55,982 bases of DNA from Streptacidiphilus jeojiense (GTDB lineage Bacteria; Actinomycetota; Actinomycetes; Streptomycetales; Streptomycetaceae). Shown here in pieces: positions 30,870-39,160 of this stretch. The notes beneath the pieces are model-generated. The model was not told where the DNA came from. It did not search any database and saw only the letters and a list, made by a program, of their open reading frames with translations. The first letter of the stretch is position 1; the number at the start of each line of letters is the position of its first letter. A program made the translations under genes and the position numbers. The stretch spans positions 1-55,982 of the forward strand of contig NZ_JOEH01000047.1 in assembly GCF_000719095.1 (NCBI RefSeq). The letters run 5' to 3'.

Positions 30870-31778
30870 CTACGGCACTGGGCTCCAAGACCAGGGCCGC
30901 GGACCGTGGAGCCCTTGCAGGCACTCAACGCGGTGCACGGCGTGTTCGTGGGCAGCAGGGTGTTGCACCGCGATCTGGGCGGCGAAGCAGGCGAGGCGTA
31001 GCTCGCGGGCGCCGCGCAGCGTGGGGTACCCCGGCCAGTCCGTGACGTCGCAGCCGTAGGCCCGGCAGTAGCTCTGGTAGTCATCGGTGCTGACGGTGCC
31101 GGAGGTCTTGCAGGCGACTGCCGTGCTGGCCAGGTCCCATTCGCGGGGGCCGACGGCGGTGCGCTCGAAGTCCAGAAGGTGGGCGGTGCCGTCCGGGGTG
31201 ACGGCGACGTTGCCGGCCCACGCGTCCCCATGGACTACGACGTGAGGAGCGGTTGCCGGAAGGGCGGCCCAGGTTGCTCGGAGGTGTGCCAGGTGGTCGT
31301 GGAGCCAGGCTCGCTGCATGGGGTCAAGATCGGTCTGGCCGATCCGGTCGTCCAGGCGGACGAAGGGATCGACGACGCCGAGGTCCAACCCCGCGGGGAC
31401 CGGAAGGGAGTGGAGCCGCCGCAGGAGGCCGGCCAGCTCCACGACCGTCCCGGCGCGGTGGGGACCGAGGTCGTGCCACCAGGTGACCGCACGGCCGCCG
31501 ACGTCCCGGGCCTGCGGCAGCTCCCTGATCGGCTGCACCGCGGGGATGCCGTTCTCCGCCAACCACGATGCGACGCGCACCTCACGGGCGGCAGCCTGCT
31601 GCTGCCCGTCACGGGCGATCCGAGCGACGAGGCCAAGGTTCGGCACCCGCCACATCGCATTTTCACCGAGCCGGATCAGCTCTGCGCTGTCGGCCTGACC
31701 GGGTATACCCGCTACGTCGCAGGCTGCCCGCAGGTGTTCCCTGCTTGCCTCTACGGCCATGACTGCCGGAGCCGTCAC
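30870..31778 (-). CDS. aminoglycoside-phosphotransferase-family protein
   Basis: 302 aa. The kinase-like fold of the APH family is shown by VVHGDAWAGNVAV (catalytic H-G-D with Asn, near residue 186), then HLLDFERTAVGPREWDLAS (the metal-binding D). ATG 31778 overlaps the stop of the upstream HTH gene (ATGA). Such proteins phosphorylate small molecules; beside a lanthipeptide cluster the substrate is unknown, and antibiotic resistance should not be assumed. Confidence 0.85.
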   Translation of the reverse strand: MTAPAVMAVEASREHLRAACDVAGIPGQADSAELIRLGENAMWRVPNLGLVARIARDGQQQAAAREVRVASWLAENGIPAVQPIRELPQARDVGGRAVTWWHDLGPHRAGTVVELAGLLRRLHSLPVPAGLDLGVVDPFVRLDDRIGQTDLDPMQRAWLHDHLAHLRATWAALPATAPHVVVHGDAWAGNVAVTPDGTAHLLDFERTAVGPREWDLASTAVACKTSGTVSTDDYQSYCRAYGCDVTDWPGYPTLRGARELRLACFAAQIAVQHPAAHEHAVHRVECLQGLHGPRPWSWSPVP

Positions 31779-33130
31779 CGGCCGACCGCCGCCGCGATCC
31801 GTTCCCGGATGGCGGTGGTGCCGGGCGCTCGGAGCCGGGTGGCGATGCGGGCGAACTCACCGAGGTCGGAGGCTGCGCGCCGGCTGTGGACCTGGCCTAC
31901 GTCGTCCAGTGCCTGGTGGGCCACGATCATCGCCTCCTGCGGGTCGCCGGTCACCAACAGGAGCGTAGCGAGTCTGCTGACGGACATGGCGCGGCTACGG
32001 CGGAAGGCGTCGGGATGGCCAGCCACAGCGGTGCGAAGGCGCTCTGCGGCCTGGTCGGGCGGCAGAAGCCCGGCGATGGCGAGATCCCGCAGGGCGTGGC
32101 CGGTGTCGCCCTGGTGCTGCGGCTCGTCGTAGTACGCCAGCCACGCCGGCTCGTCGTCGCCCCATGGGCTGGTGAACAGTGCGTCGGAGGCATCGACCGC
32201 TGCGAGCGACAGCCGCTGCTGGCCGAGCAGGGCGTAGGCGCGAGCCCGACAGTTCTGCAACGCCGCCTGTGCCCGAGGGGGGATGCGATCAGCACGCACC
32301 AGACCCACTTCGGCGAGGGTCAGCGCGGCGTCCGGGCGGTCAAGCCAGATGGCTTGGCGCGAACGCCAGTTAAGCACGCTGGCCCGCAGAACCCAGTCGT
32401 CCGCCTCTTCCGCGCAGGTGGTGGCCACACCGAAAAGTGCCTTAGCAGCATCGTGGTCGAACGCGTCGAATCTATTACTGCCAAGGGTCAGCGCCAACCG
32501 CCCAGTAGCAGCCAGTAGTTGAGGGCGCAGGCGCGGAGGGCAGTCACCCGCTCTCTCTACGCTTTGCCGGAGCACCCCGAGGGCAGCGGTCTGGAAGATC
32601 GCTCCCGAGCTTCCGTGGACGTTGCCCCACTCCCGGAGCTGCCGGGAGGTCTCCTCCACGGTGACGACGTCGGCTGGGCCGATGCGCGGACCGAGGCCGC
32701 CCTCCTGGCCGAGAGAGGCCAGGGCGCTGGCCAGACCTAAGGAGTCGGGGGCCAGCAACATACGGCGTTTCACAGACGGCTCCTTGGGTGATCGGCTCGT
32801 GGCCAGGATGCCGGTCGCCGCCGCCGGAGAGTTCGTCTTGCCGTGGTTGTCCGCTTGCCCGCGCCGTCTGTCCGCTTCGGCCTTGGCAAAGGGCCGGAAT
32901 CGGGCCAGAACGCCGCCGGTGCGCAGCTCCTGGTCCATCTTTCCGGCGTGCTCGACTGAGAGCAGTCGGTCACCCTTCTCGATCTTCTCGACAGCGTCTG
33001 CACTGAGGCCGACTGCATCCCCCAGTTGCTTCGGCGTCAGGCCGCGCAGCTCGCGCCAGTACCTGATCTCCGCACCGAACCAGTCGGCAGCCGAACGCGT
33101 CGGTTGCAGGGGTCTCCTTGGCTGCGGCAC
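31775..33130 (-). CDS. XRE HTH regulator with C-terminal TPR-like domain
   Basis: 451 aa, GTG 33130 with a long GGAGGAGGGGG upstream. The HTH covers about residues 15-65 (WFGAEIRYWRELRGLTPKQL, then LSADAVEKIEKGDR). The rest is helical with TPR-like repeats (RASVLNWRSRQAIWLDRPDA, LQNCRARAYALLGQQRLSLA), as in large Streptomyces regulators. It is divergent from a second regulator at 33337. Both probably control the lanthipeptide cluster. Confidence 0.82.
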   Translation of the reverse strand: MPQPRRPLQPTRSAADWFGAEIRYWRELRGLTPKQLGDAVGLSADAVEKIEKGDRLLSVEHAGKMDQELRTGGVLARFRPFAKAEADRRRGQADNHGKTNSPAAATGILATSRSPKEPSVKRRMLLAPDSLGLASALASLGQEGGLGPRIGPADVVTVEETSRQLREWGNVHGSSGAIFQTAALGVLRQSVERAGDCPPRLRPQLLAATGRLALTLGSNRFDAFDHDAAKALFGVATTCAEEADDWVLRASVLNWRSRQAIWLDRPDAALTLAEVGLVRADRIPPRAQAALQNCRARAYALLGQQRLSLAAVDASDALFTSPWGDDEPAWLAYYDEPQHQGDTGHALRDLAIAGLLPPDQAAERLRTAVAGHPDAFRRSRAMSVSRLATLLLVTGDPQEAMIVAHQALDDVGQVHSRRAASDLGEFARIATRLRAPGTTAIRERIAAAVGR

Positions 33131-33336
33131 GTCCCCCTCCTCCCACAAGGCGCGGCGCCGAGCAGAGGCGCAGCAGATCTCTGATCTATTACACCGCGTC
33201 ACCTGCCCTTCGGTGGCCAGATTCCGCCCAGCTGCCTGATCGGCAGAGGCATCGGTCGGGATTGCAGTGCACGGACCCCCGGAGCGTCAGTACCTTGGAA
33301 TCGCTGGTGCTGGAGCCTTGAGTCAGGAGTAAGCCG

Positions 33337-34572
33337 GTGATCGAGGAGGCCGAGGAGATCGGGCGGCGTGTACGCCGAGCCCGGCTCCGCTTGGGGATGC
33401 CGCAAGCCGATCTCGCCGCAGCCCTCGGTCGGACCCAGGGCTGGGTGTCGCGGGTGGAGAGCGGGAAGATCGAACTGGACCGAGTGGGTCTGCTCAACCA
33501 GCTCGCTGCCGAGCTGCACGTCCACCCGAATGACCTGATCGGACGCCCTTACTCGGCCTCGCCGGCGCGCAACCAATGGCAGGTCCACGTCTCGGCAATC
33601 CTGCGCGAGCTGCGTCGGTACGACCTGACGCCGGTCTTCGACGGGACGCCGCGGCCGTCAGCCGCGCTGTGGAGGGAGACGGTCCGTCTGCACCGCCTGC
33701 GGGACAGCTCTGCCAACGAGGCGATCGTCCAGGTACTCCCGGACATGCTGCGGGAAGCCCGCGCCTTGGCGGAGGTCTCCTCGGGTCACGAGCGGGAAGA
33801 GGCGTTCGCCCTCTACGGCGTCATGTGCAAATTTGGGCACACTGCCGGCCACGTGCTCGGCCACCCCGAGCTGGTGGCCATGGCTTGCGAGCGTGCTGCC
33901 TGGGCTGCTCAGCACTCCGCTGACCCCGTCCTCGTTGCCGTGGCCGACTGGATGCGGGTCTGGGATATGTGGGCAACCGCCGACTGGGCCGACTCCCTGG
34001 ACCTCACCGACAAGGCACTGCTGGAGCTCGAACCAGCGTGGAACCGCGGTGAGCCACTGACGCTGCGGGCATGGGGCTCGCTCCAGCTCCGGGCAGCCGT
34101 CGCAGCCGCCCGCGCAGGAGACACCACCGAGGCGAACAGCCGCATTGCGTCCGCCAAGGTCGCCGCTGACCGGGTGGACGAAGAGGAGTCGTCGGGGCCG
34201 CAGGTGTTCGACCGGCACTCACTGACCTTCAGCGCCGGCAACGTACAGATCCACGCGGTGTCGGTCGCGCTGGAGATGCACGACCAGTCCCGCGCCCTGC
34301 GCCTGAACGCCCGAACGAATCCGACCGTCGTGGCCGCCCTGCCGAACTCCCGCCAGGGGCACCACCACATGGATATTGCCCGCGCCCACCTCTGGGACGG
34401 CAACCGGGACCAGGCGCTCGCCTCCTTGGAACAGGCGGAGCGTCTGGCGCCGCAGCTGGTCCGCAACCATCCGATCGGTCGCTCAACCTTGCGGTCCATC
34501 GTCTACGCCGAGCGTGCAGGGACGCGGGAGAAGTTGCGCCGCATGTCGGACCGCTTCCACCTGGACGACTAA
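33337..34572 (+). CDS. XRE HTH regulator with TPR-like domain
   Basis: 411 aa, GTG 33337 with AGGAG 7-8 nt upstream. HTH at residues about 8-65 (RVRRARLRLGMPQADLAAAL, then RTQGWVSRVESGK), followed by a long helical repeat region. It lies directly upstream of the cluster and is divergent from the 33130 regulator across a 206-nt region with no other clear feature. Regulators of this type are regular members of FxLD lanthipeptide loci, an established association as I recall it. Confidence 0.85.
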   Translation: MIEEAEEIGRRVRRARLRLGMPQADLAAALGRTQGWVSRVESGKIELDRVGLLNQLAAELHVHPNDLIGRPYSASPARNQWQVHVSAILRELRRYDLTPVFDGTPRPSAALWRETVRLHRLRDSSANEAIVQVLPDMLREARALAEVSSGHEREEAFALYGVMCKFGHTAGHVLGHPELVAMACERAAWAAQHSADPVLVAVADWMRVWDMWATADWADSLDLTDKALLELEPAWNRGEPLTLRAWGSLQLRAAVAAARAGDTTEANSRIASAKVAADRVDEEESSGPQVFDRHSLTFSAGNVQIHAVSVALEMHDQSRALRLNARTNPTVVAALPNSRQGHHHMDIARAHLWDGNRDQALASLEQAERLAPQLVRNHPIGRSTLRSIVYAERAGTREKLRRMSDRFHLDD

Positions 34573-34628
34573 CAGACGTATTCGCCAGATTCATATTCGC
34601 CTGCGCCAGCTCCCCTACCGTCGGGGAC

Positions 34629-34892
34629 ATGACTGAAAGTGATGAGACGGACACGGCGGCGAGCGGGTTACCCCAGTCGCCCAGGCCGTGGACCCCGCGT
34701 CTCGGCGATCTTGTGCACGACAGCAGCACGGACCGCTCCGCCGTCGTCGTCGCGCTTCCCGGCGACCACGGCCCGGACGCCCTGACCTACCACCTCGCCC
34801 TGCCGGGCGAGGTGGACAGGTGGTCGGTTCCGGGCGATGCCTCCACGCTCTCGCCCGCCGAGGACCTGCCGCCACCGCACCTGTCCGCTTGA
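34629..34892 (+). CDS. small hypothetical protein of the lanthipeptide locus
   Basis: 87 aa with good codon bias. The centre RLGDLVHDSSTDRSAVVVALPGD suggests a small beta-rich domain. The start ATG 34629 lies just after a CCCC-TACCGTC-GGGG hairpin (34613-34627) that would cover its weak ribosome-binding site, and 28 nt after two TATTCGCC repeats 15 bp apart. No family recognised. Confidence 0.6.
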   Translation: MTESDETDTAASGLPQSPRPWTPRLGDLVHDSSTDRSAVVVALPGDHGPDALTYHLALPGEVDRWSVPGDASTLSPAEDLPPPHLSA

Positions 34893-35002
34893 ACGTCCCC
34901 GCTGTCCGCTTCGGGAAGCCATCCGTTCGCATCGTGCCTGGTGGCGACCCCAGTCTGAGCCTGCAATGGGCTGCGGTAGCGGACAGAAAAACTCGTCCGC
35001 TT
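34882..35002 (+). promoter_or_regulatory. TGTCCGCTT operator cluster upstream of the ATPase gene
   Basis: TGTCCGCTT at 34882-34890 and 34903-34911, then an inverted pair AGCGGAC (34978-34984) / GTCCGCT (34995-35001). The 206-nt gap before 35099 holds nothing else obvious. It is probably the binding site of one of the two nearby HTH regulators. Confidence 0.55.
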
Positions 35003-35098
35003 GGACACCCGTCACTTTCGGCCGCGCCAGGCGCTTAATGAGACAGAGCCGCCGACCTGCCCGGCAGCGGGCTCAGCCACCCCGAGAGGAGGAGCGCA

Positions 35099-35638
35099 GT
35101 GGGGACTTCCACAGCATTGCTTGTCGAGGACATGCCGATTGCGGCGAAGCGGCCGCCTGCGCTGCCCATCCTCGACCGCCAGCACTTGCGCCTGGTGGTC
35201 ACCGGGACGGCCCCTCGTCTCGTCAGAGCGCTGACCGACCAGGCCCTCCACCTCTGGCGGGCACCGCGCGCCGTACGGCCCGATGTGCGCCTGGTCGCAA
35301 CGGAGCTGGTGACGAACGTCCTCCAGCACACCCCCAGGAGCGAGGGCCGCCTCGACGTCTTCGACGTCGCGCTCGACCTGCTCGCCAGCTCCGCGGTCCG
35401 AGTCCTGGTGTTCGACATGAGCTCCGACATGCCGATCTGCCGAACGCCAGCACCGGGTGCCGAGGGCAGCCGCGGGCTGCTCGTGGTGCGCGGACTGGCG
35501 AGGGACTGGGGTGCCTTCCCACTCCCCAGCGGCGGCAAGGCGGTCTGGGCGGACGTCCCTCTGGCCGTCGAAGCGCCCAGGGACGGCACGGACCCGCGGA
35601 TGGTGGCCCGGGTCCTCGGGGCGGTGAGGGACCTGTGA
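35099..35638 (+). CDS. ATP-binding protein (HATPase/RsbW-like)
   Basis: 179 aa, GTG 35099 with GAGGAGGAG upstream. The GHKL ATPase boxes are present: N-box ATELVTNVLQHT (E-x3-N), D-box DMSSDMPICRTP and G-box GSRGLLVVRGLARDWG. It resembles anti-sigma-factor-type kinases that are widespread in Streptomyces. It is the first gene after the operator cluster and is followed by the 35725 gene. Confidence 0.85.
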   Translation: MGTSTALLVEDMPIAAKRPPALPILDRQHLRLVVTGTAPRLVRALTDQALHLWRAPRAVRPDVRLVATELVTNVLQHTPRSEGRLDVFDVALDLLASSAVRVLVFDMSSDMPICRTPAPGAEGSRGLLVVRGLARDWGAFPLPSGGKAVWADVPLAVEAPRDGTDPRMVARVLGAVRDL

Positions 35639-35724
35639 CTGAACCCGCTGGGCGCGGTAGGACCGCGCCTACCGCGATGAGCCTCGACGCAGTCAACTCC
35701 TCAGAAGGGGAACGGAGAACGGTG

Positions 35725-36207
35725 ATGGAGACGCGAACCCAGACCTGGTTCCATCCGGTCACCCGCACGGGCGGCCAGATCGCCGAGGCGACAGAGCGGC
35801 AGCTGCGTCGGTGGGGGACCGAGCTGACCACGGAGCAGATGATGCAGCTTGCTGTGGCGACCACCGCGATGCGTAGGGCCGCCATGTCGTGCAGCCAATC
35901 CGTGCAGCTTGAAGTCAACGTCACCCTCCAGCCGGGACACTCGGTCACCGTCGAGATGGTGGAGCGCTCCGGTGCCGAGCTGGCGGAGGAGCTGCTGCTC
36001 GCCCTCGACAGCATCGGCTGCCGCTGGGGTGTGGTTCCGAAGACTCGCGGCCCTGGCTGCACACTTTGGGCCGCCGTCGAGTTGCATGGCGCGTCGCGCT
36101 TCGCCGACACCGCCGTGCGACTCGCCCGCACGAGCCACGGGAGGGTGCTCCGGAAGGCACTTCCAGCGCCGCTGGAGCGCACCGCCCGGCGGTGGCTCGC
36201 CGCCTGA
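35725..36207 (+). CDS. hypothetical protein of the lanthipeptide locus
   Basis: 160 aa from ATG 35725 with GGAG 7 nt upstream; a longer start at 35676 is possible. The middle (EQMMQLAVATTAMRRAAMSC, then QLEVNVTLQPGHSVTVEMVE) is mixed alpha/beta. No family recognised. It lies between the ATPase and the DUF5999-type gene, in line with the other cluster genes. Confidence 0.65.
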   Translation: METRTQTWFHPVTRTGGQIAEATERQLRRWGTELTTEQMMQLAVATTAMRRAAMSCSQSVQLEVNVTLQPGHSVTVEMVERSGAELAEELLLALDSIGCRWGVVPKTRGPGCTLWAAVELHGASRFADTAVRLARTSHGRVLRKALPAPLERTARRWLAA

Positions 36208-36364
36208 TCTTCCCCGCGGCCGGTGAGCTCTGCTCCCGGCTGCGGGGAGACGCACCTCGGTCGGCCCCGAACTTCTGCTCTGGGCTCCCCCAGCCCTGTC
36301 AAGGGCCGGCCGAGCACCCTGCCGCGGGTTCTCCCGCCTTCGTCCCCCGCGCCTTCGGAGTCTG

Positions 36365-36547
36365 ATGATGTGCCAGCACGAGACTGATTGCCCTCCGGCG
36401 GGCAGCGCCGATCGGCAGGCTGCCGTCGTGGTCGCCAGCTACCCCGGACAGGGATGGGCGCTGCTGTGCAACGGTGTCCTGGTCTTCGAGGACACCGGCA
36501 TGGTGCTCCCCGACGGCAGATGCCTCGCTCCGACCGGGAGGGGGTAG
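36365..36547 (+). CDS. DUF5999-like small protein
   Basis: 60 aa. CQHETDCPPAGSADRQAAVV, then SYPGQGWALLCNGVLVFEDT and LLPDGR-like LPDGRC, match the short DUF5999 proteins of actinomycetes, whose role is unknown. ATG 36365 or the next codon could start it. The stop is 3 nt before the downstream start, so the two are likely coupled. The 157 nt before it contain no gene. Confidence 0.75.
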   Translation: MMCQHETDCPPAGSADRQAAVVVASYPGQGWALLCNGVLVFEDTGMVLPDGRCLAPTGRG

Positions 36548-36549
36548 CC

Positions 36550-38661
36550 ATGAACAGCATCGAAGGGACGGACCCCGCCGCAGCGGCGCCCACCTCATCG
36601 GGGAGGGAAGAGGCGCTTCATCGGCTCGTCATCGCGGTGGCAGCGGCACGCCTCAGCGGCATCGCCGTCCAGAACCCCGGCGACGACCTGCCCGTGCTCC
36701 TCCTCCGAGACGGACACGGTCTCTACCTGGCCTCCGATTTCTCGCGCGAGAATGTCACTGCCTGGCTGGACGATGCGGGTGTGGATGCCACGGTCACACC
36801 GCACGACCATGAAGACCTGTTCGATGAGCTGCTAAAGATCACGCCGCGCAGCACAGAGGCCATCGCCGCACTCACCGCGGCCATTCTCCAGCCACGCGAG
36901 GCAGCACGGAAGGCGGCTGCCCTGCTCTCCACGCGCCTCACGCTGGCGGGGGTAGATGCCCGGGTCGACGACGGTGGCCCTGGGCTCGTCGTAGTGCAGA
37001 TCGAAGACTTCGACTGGGACCCGGATTCGTGCAACGTCCTCCGGCTCGCGGTGTTGCTCGGCGGACCGGAGGCGATTTCGAAGGCCGGCCTGCACAGCTT
37101 CAAAGCCCGCCGCCGCTTGCACCGTCGGCTACACCTTCTCCTCGCCGCCGCAGTTGGCCCCGGTGCGGAACTGTCCTGGGACGACGGCTGCGTTCATGAG
37201 CCGGACAAGGTCACGGTCCGACTGCCGCTCGAACAGGCGGCGCGGCTGGAGGAACGCCTCAGCTGGTATCCGGAATCCGGATCGCGCTCAAGATCTTCCC
37301 TCTCCGCAAGTGCGCCTGCCCCGCAGGCAACGACGAGGGGGGAAACGCCGGGAGCACAATCCCCGGCCGCGGGAGAGGCGAGCATGCCCGACCCGTCCTC
37401 CAACAGAAAGGCCCCGACTATGAACTCTCCGTCCACCACAACCGACGAGGCCCAGGCAGAGCGCGACGAGCTGGTCCGCCAACTGCGGGACCTGGGCGCG
37501 GTTCGCACCGCGCCCGTGGCTGAGGCGGTCCGGCGAGTGCCGCGGCACCTGTTCGTGCCCCAGGAGGAGCGGGAGCAGGCGTACAAGCCGCAGGCACATG
37601 TGGTGACCAAGCGCGACCACCGGGGGGTTTCGATCAGCTCGGTCAGCGCCGCCCGCATCCAGGCGTTCCAGTTGGAGCAGGCCGCTCCCGAACCCGGCAA
37701 CCGGGTGCTGGAGATCGGTTCCGGCGGCCTCAACGCCGCCTACCTGGACGAGATGGTCGGGGCCACGGGACAGGTCACCACGATCGACATCGACCCGGAC
37801 GTCATTCAGCGCGCGGAAGGCTGCCTGGCCACGGCCGGCTACGGCCACGTCGTGGCACGCGTCGCCGACGGCGAGGAGGGGGTGCCTGACCGCGCTCCGT
37901 TCGACCGCATCCTCGTCACCGTCGAAGCCGCTGATCTGGCTCCGGCCTGGGTGCAGCAGCTGGCTGACCGCGGCCGTGTCGTCGTGCCGCTCCGCCTGCG
38001 GGGCATCACGCGCTCGCTGGTGTTCGAGCGGGAGGTCGATCACCTGGTGGCCAGTGAGCCCGAGGTCTGCGGCTTCGTTCCGATGCGCGGCGCCGGCGAG
38101 CTCCAGCAGGACCTGCTGGTCCTGCACGACGACGAGAAGGGACGGGTCGGCCTCCGCCTCGACGGAATCACAGCCGACGCGGAGGCACTGACCGCCGCAT
38201 TGCACCAGCCCTCGGTGCAGGAGTGGACGGGCGTGGAGCTTGCCGCCGGTGCCCCCTACGACACCCTGGACCTGTGGCTCGCCACGCTGGTGGACGACTT
38301 CGCGCTGCTGGCTGCCAACCAGGAGGCACGCGAAAGCGGGCTGACCACCGGCTGGTCTCGGATGGGCCTTTCCACGCTGCTCTACGGCAAGGACTCGTTC
38401 GCCTACCTGTGCATGCGGCCCACGACCCCGGAGCGGATCGCGTTCGAGCTGGGGGCGACCGGACACGGTCCCAGTGCCCAGCAGGCCGCAGAGCTGCTGG
38501 CCGGACACATGCGGGCCTGGGGCGACCGCCGCGACGACCAGCCGACGATCCGGGCCTACCCGGCGGGCACCCCTGACGCGCAGCTGGCCCGCGGCCGAGT
38601 CATCGACCGCCGCCACCAGCGCTTCACGATCTCCTGGCCCAGCACCACCAGCGCGAGCTGA
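36550..38661 (+). CDS. FxLD-system methyltransferase with extra N-terminal region
   Basis: 703 aa as one open frame. Residues about 300-700 are a protein-L-isoaspartate-type (PIMT) methyltransferase with SAM motif VLEIGSGGLNAAYL, of the kind found in FxLD lanthipeptide loci. Residues 1-250 form a separate alpha/beta region of unknown function (RLVIAVAAARLSGIAVQNPG), joined by a low-complexity Ser/Ala/Pro linker. GGGAGGGGG lies before ATG 36550. An internal ATG at 37420 (residue 291) has AAAGG upstream and would give the methyltransferase alone. Related enzymes in other class I clusters modify Asp, giving isoaspartate or succinimide; that role is an inference here. Confidence 0.82.
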   Translation: MNSIEGTDPAAAAPTSSGREEALHRLVIAVAAARLSGIAVQNPGDDLPVLLLRDGHGLYLASDFSRENVTAWLDDAGVDATVTPHDHEDLFDELLKITPRSTEAIAALTAAILQPREAARKAAALLSTRLTLAGVDARVDDGGPGLVVVQIEDFDWDPDSCNVLRLAVLLGGPEAISKAGLHSFKARRRLHRRLHLLLAAAVGPGAELSWDDGCVHEPDKVTVRLPLEQAARLEERLSWYPESGSRSRSSLSASAPAPQATTRGETPGAQSPAAGEASMPDPSSNRKAPTMNSPSTTTDEAQAERDELVRQLRDLGAVRTAPVAEAVRRVPRHLFVPQEEREQAYKPQAHVVTKRDHRGVSISSVSAARIQAFQLEQAAPEPGNRVLEIGSGGLNAAYLDEMVGATGQVTTIDIDPDVIQRAEGCLATAGYGHVVARVADGEEGVPDRAPFDRILVTVEAADLAPAWVQQLADRGRVVVPLRLRGITRSLVFEREVDHLVASEPEVCGFVPMRGAGELQQDLLVLHDDEKGRVGLRLDGITADAEALTAALHQPSVQEWTGVELAAGAPYDTLDLWLATLVDDFALLAANQEARESGLTTGWSRMGLSTLLYGKDSFAYLCMRPTTPERIAFELGATGHGPSAQQAAELLAGHMRAWGDRRDDQPTIRAYPAGTPDAQLARGRVIDRRHQRFTISWPSTTSAS

Positions 38662-38720
38662 GCCGAGCTGGGGCCAGGCGCACCACCCATCTATCCCAAC
38701 TCATCCGTCTGGAGGACGAG

Positions 38721-38858
38721 ATGAACAGCACCGAGGACTTCGACCTCGACGTCAGCTTCGCCGACCGGGGCACCGTGATCGGCGAGCTCCTGAACAGCAC
38801 CAGCGACGGCTGCGGCAGCACCGGCGCGAGCGCCTGCGCCGGCTGTGTCACCGACTGA
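38721..38858 (+). CDS. FxLD-family lanthipeptide precursor
   Basis: 45 aa with GGAGGACGAG 7 nt before ATG 38721. The leader MNSTEDFDLDVSF contains the FxLD motif as FDLD, followed by a core rich in Ser/Thr and three Cys (GCGSTGASACAGC). Dehydrated Ser/Thr and Cys would form lanthionine rings through the LanB and LanC proteins downstream. This is the only precursor copy here with a complete core. A 14-bp hairpin follows 10 nt after the stop. Confidence 0.92.
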   Translation: MNSTEDFDLDVSFADRGTVIGELLNSTSDGCGSTGASACAGCVTD

Positions 38859-38867
38859 CGCAGCCAC

Positions 38868-38905
38868 GAGCCGGTGCTGCGCCGGACATGCCGCAGCACC
38901 GGCTC
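38868..38905 (+). terminator. attenuator hairpin after the precursor gene
   Basis: Perfect 14-bp stem GAGCCGGTGCTGCG (38868-38881) / CGCAGCACCGGCTC (38892-38905), 10-nt loop. It lies between the complete precursor and the modification genes, a position used in lantibiotic operons to make more precursor than enzyme. Confidence 0.7.
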
Positions 38906-38928
38906 CTGTTCGATCCCATTCCATGAGT

Positions 38929-39140
38929 TGGAGGACGAGATGAACAGCACCGAGGACTTCGACCTCGACGTCAGCTTCGCCAACCGCGGCACCGTGATCG
39001 GCGAGCTCCTGGACAGCACCAGCGACGCCCAGAACTGGAGGACGAGATGAACAGCACCGAGGACTTCGACCTCGACGTCAGCTTCGCCAACCGCGGCACC
39101 GTGATCGGCGAGCTCCTGGACAGCACCAGCGACGGGAGAA
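38929..39140 (+). repeat. 107-bp tandem duplication of precursor leader
   Basis: The RBS plus leader segment is repeated with a 107-bp period (starts at 38940 and 39047), and the two copies are identical across about 100 bp. Because 107 is not a multiple of three, each copy runs into a different frame after the leader. Confidence 0.85.
38940..39050 (+). CDS. leader-only FxLD precursor copy 2
   Basis: 36 aa. The leader MNSTEDFDLDVSF and the next 16 residues match copy 1 with two or three changes, but the core is lost: the frame continues through the RBS of copy 3 to DAQNWRTR and stops in an ATGA overlap. There is no Cys, so no lanthionine can form. A ribosome-binding site is kept, so it may still be translated. 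Confidence 0.6.
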   Translation: MNSTEDFDLDVSFANRGTVIGELLDSTSDAQNWRTR

Positions 39141-39160
39141 CCGCATGTACCGCACCCTGA
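39047..39160 (+). CDS. leader-only FxLD precursor copy 3
   Basis: 37 aa. Its leader is identical to copy 2; the frame then reads GRTACTAP over the start of the LanB gene. A single Cys and one or two Thr remain, too little for a normal core. It overlaps the LanB start at 39145 by 16 nt, so its translation could couple to that of LanB. Confidence 0.55.
   Translation: MNSTEDFDLDVSFANRGTVIGELLDSTSDGRTACTAP

Noticed and set aside
30870..31778. Aminoglycoside resistance gene
   Set aside because: The protein has the APH fold motifs, but this family is broad and its position in a regulator operon gives no support for antibiotic resistance.
36388..36549. Extension of the methyltransferase frame upstream of 36550
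   Set aside because: The stretch overlaps the DUF5999-type gene in another frame and is Arg/Gly-rich; a strong RBS lies before ATG 36550.
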